Source: Bog-756 sp963725395
GTDB lineage: Bacteria; Actinomycetota; Acidimicrobiia; Acidimicrobiales; RAAP-2
Assembly: GCA_963725395.1 (NCBI GenBank)
Contig: CAVRYH010000009.1
Coordinates: 124,001-188,000, forward strand
DNA length: 64,000 nt
Reading direction: 5' to 3'
Position numbers and translations under genes: made by a program. Each line of letters opens with the position of its first letter. Positions within the stretch are counted from its first letter, which is position 1. Below, piece after piece: positions 43,097 to 49,935 of this stretch. Below the pieces are notes generated by a model, which saw nothing but the letters and a program-made list of their open reading frames with translations, searched no databases and was not told the origin of the DNA.

Positions 43097-43279
43097 TCAC
43101 GGCACCGGGGGGACCGGCACACCGCACTGGCCGCGGAAGTGCCAGCCACTGTGATAGATCGCGCATGCCTTTCCAAAGCCGTGCACATAGTCGACGCCCA
43201 CGCTCGTCGTGATGTAGACGCCGACCGAAATCGAAAAGACCAGTGCCACAATTCCAATGAATTTGAAGGCACGCTTCAT
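43097..43279 (-). CDS. Hypothetical small membrane or secreted peptide
   Basis: A 60-residue frame begins MKRAFKFIGIVALVFSISVG, a basic-hydrophobic signal-anchor, and continues with a short outer part holding two cysteines (KACAIYHSGW, GQCGVPVP). Base composition is AT-richer than neighbouring genes. There is no strong ribosome-binding site; TTGAC-GTCAA inverted halves lie about 30 nt upstream. It may be a real accessory gene or chance. Confidence 0.4.
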   Translation of the reverse strand: MKRAFKFIGIVALVFSISVGVYITTSVGVDYVHGFGKACAIYHSGWHFRGQCGVPVPPVP

Positions 43280-43529
43280 GGATGGATTACCTTGACTCTC
43301 TCGTCAAACGTTCCGCCGATGCTCCAAACTCTCCTGATCCGGACGGCCGTTTGCACTCGCGGGAAGCGGCACAACGCTAACCCATGGTGATCCCGAACCT
43401 GCGGTTTTCCGCCTGACGAGCATGGAGCGACGCTCGGGCCGCCGCGAGGTGACGGGGTGCGATCGCGTCTTGATCGCGACGGTCAGGTCCCGGTGCAGCT
43501 ACTCAACCTCGAGCTCCGGCAGCCGACGA

Positions 43530-43874
43530 TCACCGGTCTAGGCCGGTCTGCCCGCCGGGCCGAGGAGACGGGCCGCCGTTCGACAACGACGCACGCCGCT
43601 GCGCGAGGCGCATGTCCCGCTCCCATTGCCAGTCGGCGTCGAACGAGTCCGTGGCTCTCCCGTAAGAGCGGTAGCCCGGCTCGTACTCGTGGCTGTGCTC
43701 CTCGTCGGGGTCCGTGTCCCGACCGTGGCGAAGGCGACGGATGCCGGCGCGACCGGCGAGGAAGGCCAGCACGACCAAGAGGGCGACAACCTTTCCCACG
43801 GCCAATGCCACATAGGCCGCCATGATGACCACCCACTTGACCAACTTGGCCACAGCGCGGAAGAGCAGGATCAT
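43530..43874 (-). CDS. Hypothetical membrane protein, 114 residues
   Basis: A short protein with one or two hydrophobic segments at the N-terminus (LVKWVVIMAAYVALAVGK and VVALLVVLAFLAGRAGI), a basic stop (RRLRHGRD) and a polar, aromatic-rich tail (DEEHSHEYEPGYRSYGRA, DADWQWERDMRLAQRR). ATG 43874 is preferred over GTG 43892. No family recognised; codon use is normal for the genome. Confidence 0.55.
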   Translation of the reverse strand: MILLFRAVAKLVKWVVIMAAYVALAVGKVVALLVVLAFLAGRAGIRRLRHGRDTDPDEEHSHEYEPGYRSYGRATDSFDADWQWERDMRLAQRRASLSNGGPSPRPGGQTGLDR

Positions 43875-44053
43875 GTGGCCCGGAGCCCGCACGGGAGCGG
43901 CACGGGACCGCCCCTCCCACGAGGCTGTTCACGCGCCGACTCCAGTCGATGGATCCTGACCACACGTCAACGATAGGTCACTGCGATCGCCTGCCTGTGG
44001 CTTCGATCGCGCAACGACCGGCGCGGATGGCCTCGGTGACGCGGCTCCGGCGC

Positions 44054-45712
44054 TCAGGGTTGAGCTTGGCTGCCCGCCCGCGAAACGCCTGAGGAATCGG
44101 AGGGGACACCGGGACCCCGGAGTCCGGGTGACGTCCAATCCTTGGTGGGAGACCCGATCATCCTGAAGGTCTCCCCGCTGGCCGGGCCTGCCTCGTGAAG
44201 GGGGCCCATCGCCTTGGTCGCCCGCTCGAGCGCCCTGTTCCAGGCCTCCGGCGAGTTCACCTTCCGGGCTTCGGTGACGATGGCGTCCAGCTCCTTCGCC
44301 TTCCGCTCCGCCTCGGCAGCTTCCTGCTCAGCGATACTCGCCGACTCTGCGTACTTCGGAGTGGCCTGGGCGGTGCGCTCAGCCACCTGCTTGGCATCGG
44401 CGGCCGCCTGTTCGGCAGCCTTGGCCGTCTCCGCCGCCCGCTGGGCAGCTTCGGCGGTCTCCTGCACGGCGCGGAGGGCATCGGTCTCTGCCTGCTTGGC
44501 GACCTTGGCGGTCTCTGCCGCCTTGCGGGCGGCCTCTGCCATCTTGAGCGACGCCTGCAGCGCGTCGGCCGTCGCCTGCATGGTCTGGGCGACCTCGGAC
44601 ACGACGACCGCGGCTTGCGCCGCCTCCTGCCATGCCTCGGGGGTCCCTTCCTTCCTCGCCCTCGACACGGCCCTTTCCGTCTCCAGGGCCCAGTTGTCGG
44701 CCTCGTCTTCCACCGGTTCACTCCTTTGGTCGTCCCGTCGTCCCAACTGGGGACCTTTGACATCTTGAGCAGTCACTTCGGATTCCCCGCTTTCGGGACC
44801 AGGTTCCGGCTCGGGGGCGTCTGGTTCCTCGGTCCCTGTCTCGGTGGTCCCGATGGATGGTTCGACCGTGTCGGAACCAGGGAAGGATGCTTCTGAGCGC
44901 TCCTCTACTCGGGCCTCGGACCCGTCAGCGTCGGGTCGGCTGGCCTCGGGCTCTCCCGCCCCGGGCTTCTTGGACCCGGATTCATTGGCCTCGGGCTCTC
45001 CCACCTCTTCTGCCTCGGGCTCACGGGCGCCGAAGGATTCGGCCACGAGGGGCTCGGGGGTGGCGGCCGACCGCTCCAGGTCCACTGGTGTGGAGTCCAC
45101 GGCGGGTTCAACGAGGTCCGCCGGTGTGGGGTCCACGGCGGGTTCAACGAGGTCCGCCGGTGCGGGGTCCGCGGTGGGCTCACCGAGGTCGAGGGGGGCA
45201 AAGGCCACGGCGGACTCATTTCTCTGGGGGACTCCGTTCCGAGGAAGGGGCGGCGCATAGGGCACGACCCTCTCGATGCGCCGGCTGGCCGTCCGCTGCT
45301 CCTCGAGCGGCACCGCCTGTGGACGGAGGGGCGGCGTGAAGGTCTCAGAGGCGAGCATGGGCGGCTTGAACATGTTCTCGGGATCCACGGTCGGGGTGAC
45401 CGGCGCGTCCATCTCTGAGTCGTCGGCCCGCGAATGAACGTGCATGACCTGACCGGTCAGGTGGAATCCGTCCCAGTACCGCATCAACCCCGGGTCGGTC
45501 GCGTCCGGATACCACCCTGCCTCGGCGTGGTCCTGCATCGCCACCGCAGGGACCTGCAGGGCACGCACGGGACTCGAGGGTGCCTCATCGACCTGGGGAT
45601 CTTTGGCGCGGGGGTCGTTCGAGAAGAACTCCGCGACCTCATTGGGGCCGTCGAAGGTCTCGTCTTCAGCGTCCGTCTCTTTCTGGCGGCGCGAGAACGG
45701 TCGAGGTGCCAT
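44054..45712 (-). CDS. DUF2510 protein with acidic repeats and Ala/Glu coiled coil
   Basis: This 552-residue protein is of unknown function. Near residues 65-85 lies a DUF2510 motif, AGWYPDATDPGLMRYWDG. Residues about 165-340 are Pro/Glu/Ala-rich and disordered, with three 12-residue tandem repeats (EPAVDPTPADLV), seen in DNA as 36-nt units at 45078-45185. Residues about 360-500 form a long Ala/Glu/Lys heptad region (AAETAKVAKQAETDALRAV and similar) typical of coiled coils or TolA-like spacers. No membrane helix is present. It may be a scaffold or cell-pole/envelope adaptor; this is only a shape-based guess. Confidence 0.72.
   Translation of the reverse strand: MAPRPFSRRQKETDAEDETFDGPNEVAEFFSNDPRAKDPQVDEAPSSPVRALQVPAVAMQDHAEAGWYPDATDPGLMRYWDGFHLTGQVMHVHSRADDSEMDAPVTPTVDPENMFKPPMLASETFTPPLRPQAVPLEEQRTASRRIERVVPYAPPLPRNGVPQRNESAVAFAPLDLGEPTADPAPADLVEPAVDPTPADLVEPAVDSTPVDLERSAATPEPLVAESFGAREPEAEEVGEPEANESGSKKPGAGEPEASRPDADGSEARVEERSEASFPGSDTVEPSIGTTETGTEEPDAPEPEPGPESGESEVTAQDVKGPQLGRRDDQRSEPVEDEADNWALETERAVSRARKEGTPEAWQEAAQAAVVVSEVAQTMQATADALQASLKMAEAARKAAETAKVAKQAETDALRAVQETAEAAQRAAETAKAAEQAAADAKQVAERTAQATPKYAESASIAEQEAAEAERKAKELDAIVTEARKVNSPEAWNRALERATKAMGPLHEAGPASGETFRMIGSPTKDWTSPGLRGPGVPSDSSGVSRAGSQAQP
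45078..45185 (-). repeat. 36-nt tandem repeat, three copies, inside the DUF2510 gene
   Basis: Three consecutive near-identical 36-nt units begin at 45078, 45114 and 45150 (recognised by AGGTCC and GGCGGGTTCAACG). They encode a 12-residue acidic Pro repeat. The low number of differences suggests recent slippage; copy number may vary between strains. Confidence 0.8.
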
Positions 45713-45756
45713 GTCTGTCTCTCGTCACCTGGACGACATTTCTTGAGGCGTTCACC

Positions 45757-46653
45757 GTGCCCGTCCGGCTGCAACCCCCCGTTGAGCCGACCGATTTCCA
45801 GCTCAAGGCGGCTACCCGGCCTGCCGATGATCCAAGGGTGACCAATCCCACGAGATCGCCCCACGGGGCGACCTCAGTAACACCGGTTCCGAGCCTCGGA
45901 CTGGACGGCGCGCCTTCTCTCGCATTCCAGCCGGCCGTGGACCTGACCACCGGGCGCCTGCTCGGTTTCGAGGCGCTGCTCCGGTGGCACGACTCCTCCG
46001 GCGCCGACATCTCACCGGTGGTCATCATCCCCTGGGCCGAGGCGCAGGGACACATGAACGAACTCAACGCGTGGGTGCTCTCCGAGGCCTGCGCACAGGC
46101 TGTGCGCTGGCCCCCGGAGTTCCAGCTGGCGGTGAACTGCTCCGTCTTCAACCTGCACCGAGGCACAGCGGCCATGGCCGCCGCGTCGGCGCTCGAGCAG
46201 TCCGGGCTCAAGCCGGACCGACTGACGGTCGAGGTGACCGAGGCCTCGCTGGCCGACGACGAAGCATCGGCCGACCTGCACGTGATGACCCGACTGGGCA
46301 TCCAGCTGACCGTCGACGACGTCGGAGCCGACTGGTCGGTCCTCGAGAACATACGTGACTGTGTCGTCAATACGGTCAAGATCGACGCATCGCTCATCGC
46401 CGGTCTCACGGACCCCGACCGCCAGTGCCGGGAGGCGGCCGAGACGATCACCCGGCGGTGCCGGGCCCTCGGCATCTGCACGGTGGCCGAAGCGGTCGAG
46501 ACCGCCGAGCAGGTGGCCATCCTGCGAGAGATCGGAGCGGAGACCGCCCAGGGCTACTTCTTCTCCCCCCCGCTCACTGCGGCCGACGCCGCCGAGCTGG
46601 CGGCGATGGTCCCTCCCCCCCGCTTCGCCCTCTTCGTTCCCGAGGGCACCTAG
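45757..46653 (+). CDS. EAL-domain cyclic-di-GMP phosphodiesterase
   Basis: This 298-residue protein is almost only an EAL domain. All catalytic positions look kept: AFQPAVDL (Gln), FEALLRW (Glu of EAL), LAVNCSVFNL (Asn), EVTEASL (Glu), VDDVGADWS (DD of DDFG), TVKIDASLI (Lys), AEAVET (Glu) and AQGYFFSPPL (Gln). It should therefore hydrolyse c-di-GMP to pGpG. There is no linked sensor or membrane region. GTG 45757 follows GAGG by 8 nt; a start at 45838 is possible. A GGDEF cyclase is encoded 10 kb away at 56132-57493. Confidence 0.88.
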   Translation: MPVRLQPPVEPTDFQLKAATRPADDPRVTNPTRSPHGATSVTPVPSLGLDGAPSLAFQPAVDLTTGRLLGFEALLRWHDSSGADISPVVIIPWAEAQGHMNELNAWVLSEACAQAVRWPPEFQLAVNCSVFNLHRGTAAMAAASALEQSGLKPDRLTVEVTEASLADDEASADLHVMTRLGIQLTVDDVGADWSVLENIRDCVVNTVKIDASLIAGLTDPDRQCREAAETITRRCRALGICTVAEAVETAEQVAILREIGAETAQGYFFSPPLTAADAAELAAMVPPPRFALFVPEGT

Positions 46654-46718
46654 CACGAGCGCTCCGGCTTCCTTCCTGAGGGACTCCCGCCTCCACGCCA
46701 CACCCGTCCCGCGCCAAG

Positions 46719-47321
46719 ATGGCCACCATGGACGACCACGACCGGACCGCCATTCCGGCGGACCACGCCGTCGAAGCGACCCGGACGGCAGCCATCGACC
46801 GGTTGAAGGACCTGTTCAGCGAAGGCAGGCTCTCATTCGAGGACTTCTCCGCCCTGCTCGACGGCGTGTGCGCGGCCTCGAGCGAGCGGGGACTGGCAGA
46901 GGCGATGGTGCCGACCCCCCACCTCGTCCGGCGGACACCCGTCTCGCGCCGGATGGCCGGACCGAGCGTCTTCCGTCTGGCCGAACCCGGGCTGCAACTG
47001 GGACCCGGGTGGCAGTTGGCGGCCCACACGACGGTGGGGACCGGCGTCGGCACCACCCGGCTTGACCTCGCCGCCGCAACTTGGGACGCTGACCACGTCG
47101 ACCTGCACCTGGAGACATGGGGTGCCATCGAGGTGCTCGTCCCCGTAGGCACCACCGTGCAGTTTGCCGGAGGGTCGACGAACGTCGAGTTCGGGTCGCT
47201 GTCCTCCCCCGTGCCCGGCGGCCCGCTGGTGCGGATCCACACGTCCGGCCCCACCGGATCGGTGCGGGTATCCCACCCGCCCGCTCGGAAGGCCCGGCGG
47301 ACCACCCGCAGGAGACGGTAG
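46719..47321 (+). CDS. DUF1707 (SHOCT-like) domain protein
   Basis: This 200-residue protein has the N-terminal DUF1707 helical pair (RTAAIDRLKDLFSEGRLSFEDFSALLDGV, the RLxxAxxEGRLxxxEFxxRL type) and a beta-rich C-terminal domain (VDLHLETWGAIEVLVPVGTT, GSLSSPVPGGPLVRI) like the cell-wall-active antibiotic-response (LiaF-like) domain. It has no membrane helix of its own. ATG 46719 or 46728. It lies 65 nt after the EAL gene and 123 nt before lemA. Confidence 0.75.
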   Translation: MATMDDHDRTAIPADHAVEATRTAAIDRLKDLFSEGRLSFEDFSALLDGVCAASSERGLAEAMVPTPHLVRRTPVSRRMAGPSVFRLAEPGLQLGPGWQLAAHTTVGTGVGTTRLDLAAATWDADHVDLHLETWGAIEVLVPVGTTVQFAGGSTNVEFGSLSSPVPGGPLVRIHTSGPTGSVRVSHPPARKARRTTRRRR

Positions 47322-47444
47322 GGCACACCTCCCCCCGGCCGCGGGCCACCCCGGGGAGGTCAAGTGGTCGACGACGCCACCCCTGGCCGTGGGGGAATGC
47401 AGCCGATAGTGTTCGTCCACAGCTCCAAGGAGGTCCACTCCACA

Positions 47445-48116
47445 ATGGTTGTGCTGATCATCGTCATCGTTCTCGTCGTCCTCATCGCCCTCGGCCTGTG
47501 GGGCGCCTACAACGGACTCGTCAAGCGCCGCAACCGGACCCAGGAGGCGTGGTCGGAGATCGACATCGAGCTCAAACGGCGCCACGACCTGATCCCCAAC
47601 CTCGTGTCGACCGTTCAGGGCTACGCCGCCCACGAGCAGGGGACCTTCGAGGCGGTCACGCAGGCCAGGGCCAATGCCGTCTCGGCCGGCGCCACCGGCG
47701 ACCCGGACAAGATCGCCCCGGCCGAGAACGCGCTGTCCGGCGCCCTGCGCTCACTGTTCGCCGTGGCCGAGAACTATCCGCAGCTGCGGGCCGTCGAGAG
47801 CTTCCTCCAGCTGCAGGAGACCCTGACCGCGACCGAGGACAAGATCGAATACGCCCGGCGCTACTACAACACCAGCGCGAGGGACTACAACGTCGGGCTC
47901 CAGACGTTTCCGCGCAACCTGATCGCCGGTCCGTTCGGCTTCAAGGCGGTGGCGTTCTTCGCCGCTGACGACGAGGACCGTTCGGTCCCCCAGGTGAGCT
48001 TCAACGGCACCGGTGCCAGCCCCTCGGGATCGACAGCCCCGGGGCCACCTCTGGCCACCGGGACCGAGGGGTTACCCCCCGCCGCCGGGCCCGAAGGGCC
48101 GCAGACCGAACACTGA
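47445..48116 (+). CDS. lemA: LemA family membrane protein
   Basis: This 223-residue protein has one N-terminal membrane helix (VVLIIVIVLVVLIALGLWG) then the LemA helical-bundle hallmarks NGLVKRRNRTQEAWSEID, RRHDLIPNLVSTVQGYAAHE and EYARRYYNTSARDYN, with FPRNLIAG near the end. The last 45 residues are a Pro/Gly-rich tail. ATG 47445 has AGGAGGT about 11 nt upstream. LemA proteins often lie next to the HtpX protease, as here, where the genes converge with a 20-nt gap. A role in membrane-protein quality control is likely. Confidence 0.9.
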   Translation: MVVLIIVIVLVVLIALGLWGAYNGLVKRRNRTQEAWSEIDIELKRRHDLIPNLVSTVQGYAAHEQGTFEAVTQARANAVSAGATGDPDKIAPAENALSGALRSLFAVAENYPQLRAVESFLQLQETLTATEDKIEYARRYYNTSARDYNVGLQTFPRNLIAGPFGFKAVAFFAADDEDRSVPQVSFNGTGASPSGSTAPGPPLATGTEGLPPAAGPEGPQTEH

Positions 48117-48136
48117 AGGACCCGCTCGCCAGCCGG

Positions 48137-49108
48137 TCAGACCGACTGGCCCGACGCGATCTTCTCGAGCTCGGCGATCCTCTCCTCGATAGGAGGATGC
48201 GTGTCGTAGAGGCGGTGGTACCAGGACTCGTGGTGCTGGAGCGGGTCGTCGATGCACATGGCCGCCGTGGCGTGGTTCATCCCCTTGAACGGCTTGTCGT
48301 TCTGCTGCAGCTTCTTGAGCGCACCGAGGAGCCCTGCCGGGTTGCGTGTCAGCTCCACACCACTGACGTCGGCCAGTGACTCTCGACGCCGCGAGAGGGC
48401 CAGGCGGATGAGGGGACCGAAGATGAAGCCGACGACGGCGAGCAGCGCGCCGCCGACGAAGATCACGAGGATCAGCTGGTTCCCCCGGCCCCCGCCCCGC
48501 CCCGCCCCGGCGAAGAAGGCGCTCCGCCAGAGGATGCTGGCCAGGAGGGCGGCCATGCCGATCATGGTCCCCACCACCAGCAGGAGGCGGATGTCGTGGT
48601 TCTTGATGTGGCTCATCTCGTGGGCGGTGACGCCTTCGAGCTCCTCGCGGTTCATGATGGTGAGCAGCCCGGTGGTGAACGTGATCGAGGCCCGCTCGGG
48701 ACTGACGCCGGTGGCAAAGGCATTGGGGGACGGGTCGTTGATCACATAGACGGCCGGCTGGGGGATCCCCTCACCGATGGCCAGTGCCTCCACGATGTTG
48801 TGCAACTGCGCGTACTGGGTCGGATCGGCCGGCACGGCGCCCGAGACCCGGAGCACCAGCCTGTCCCCGGAGCTCAACGAGTAGAGGATCCCCATGATGG
48901 CCAGAATGCCGGCGATGACCATGCCGATGATGACCGGCTTCCAGCCGTAGTTGGGTGCCGGTGCGGTGGCATAGCCGTTCGTCGCCGCATGGCGGTAGAG
49001 GGCCTTGAACAGCAGGCCGCACACCGCTCCGATGGCCAGCCAGATCACGAAGAACAGTCCGATGAAGATAACGCTTCGTCGCTTGTTACTAGCGATCTCG
49101 CTGTACAC
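48137..49108 (-). CDS. htpX: Membrane zinc metalloprotease HtpX
   Basis: This 323-residue M48 protease has two N-terminal membrane helices, then the zinc motif VTAHEMSHIKNHD (HExxH) near residue 160, further helices (LLVVGTMIGMAALLASILW and LILVIFVGGALLAVVGFIF) and the third zinc ligand in SRRRESLADVSGVEL (Glu). It ends THPPIEERIAEL, as typical. GTG 49108 is 7 nt behind TAGGAT (49121-49116, reverse strand), so a leaderless mRNA is likely. It degrades misfolded membrane proteins at the inner face. Confidence 0.93.
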   Translation of the reverse strand: MYSEIASNKRRSVIFIGLFFVIWLAIGAVCGLLFKALYRHAATNGYATAPAPNYGWKPVIIGMVIAGILAIMGILYSLSSGDRLVLRVSGAVPADPTQYAQLHNIVEALAIGEGIPQPAVYVINDPSPNAFATGVSPERASITFTTGLLTIMNREELEGVTAHEMSHIKNHDIRLLLVVGTMIGMAALLASILWRSAFFAGAGRGGGRGNQLILVIFVGGALLAVVGFIFGPLIRLALSRRRESLADVSGVELTRNPAGLLGALKKLQQNDKPFKGMNHATAAMCIDDPLQHHESWYHRLYDTHPPIEERIAELEKIASGQSV

Positions 49109-49115
49109 GAGCCGA

Positions 49116-49121
49116 ATCCTA
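49116..49121 (-). promoter_or_regulatory. -10 box of leaderless htpX transcript
   Basis: TAGGAT on the reverse strand ends 7 nt before GTG 49108, giving a start of transcription at or next to the start codon. No ribosome-binding site is present, in agreement. Confidence 0.45.
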
Positions 49122-49290
49122 GGGCATCGAGGGTCGGCGATCTCCGGGGCGGTCCGACACGGGCGTGGACCCCCGGGATGACCGTCGGCACCCGGGCCGA
49201 CCCGCGGGCGTTCAGCGCGGCACCGGTTGGGACCCTCGGGGCCGCCGGGCTGGAAGTTGGCGGTAGGGTCGGGCCCGGAGGTGGACGGAC

Positions 49291-49923
49291 ATGGCAGCCA
49301 CAGTGAGGTACGTGATCGGGTCCGAGGCCCGCTGCACCGACGGGATCTGCGGTGAGGTGAAGCGCATCGTGATCGACCCGGTCGACCAGGAGATCACCCA
49401 TCTCGTCGTCGAACCGAAGCACCGGGAGGGTCTGGCCCGCCTCGTTCCCCTCGGCCTGGTGGACGCCGAGGGAGGGGACGTCCGACTCGGGTGCACGCTG
49501 GCCGAGTTCGACGACCTCGCCATGGCGGAAGAGACGGAGTTCCTCCCCGGAACCACCGGATTCTCCGACTACGGGTCAGGGGAGGTAATGACTTGGCCCT
49601 ACTACGGCGTGGGCGCGCGCATGGCGGAGGTGTCGAAGACCATCACCTCGGACGCCGTCCCCGTGGGTGAGGTGGAGGTGCGACGGGGCGAGGAGGTCCA
49701 CGCCACCGACGGCCGCGTCGGGCGGGTGGAGGGACTCGCCATGCGGGCCGAGGACCACCACGTGACCCACGTGCTCCTCCAGGAGGGTCATCTGTGGGGC
49801 CACAGGCAGGTGGCCATCCCGATCGGTTCCGTGGTCGGGATCGACGACGGCGTCCGTCTGTCCCTGTCCAAAGCCGAGGTCGAGGCCCTGCCGGCCGTCG
49901 ACGTCGACCGGTTGGACGCCTGA
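49291..49923 (+). CDS. Tandem PRC-barrel-like protein
   Basis: This 210-residue protein has two small beta-barrels in tandem. The first (residues 5-70) contains GSEARCTDGICGEVKRIVID and ITHLVVEPKHREGLARLVPL; the second (about 120-195) contains VRRGEEVHATDGRVGRVEGL and VTHVLLQEGHLWGHRQVAIP. PRC barrels occur in RimM, reaction-centre H subunits and many actinobacterial stress proteins. ATG 49291 has GGAGGT 7-12 nt upstream. The precise function is unknown. Confidence 0.75.
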   Translation: MAATVRYVIGSEARCTDGICGEVKRIVIDPVDQEITHLVVEPKHREGLARLVPLGLVDAEGGDVRLGCTLAEFDDLAMAEETEFLPGTTGFSDYGSGEVMTWPYYGVGARMAEVSKTITSDAVPVGEVEVRRGEEVHATDGRVGRVEGLAMRAEDHHVTHVLLQEGHLWGHRQVAIPIGSVVGIDDGVRLSLSKAEVEALPAVDVDRLDA

Positions 49924-49935
49924 CGTCGTCGCCGT

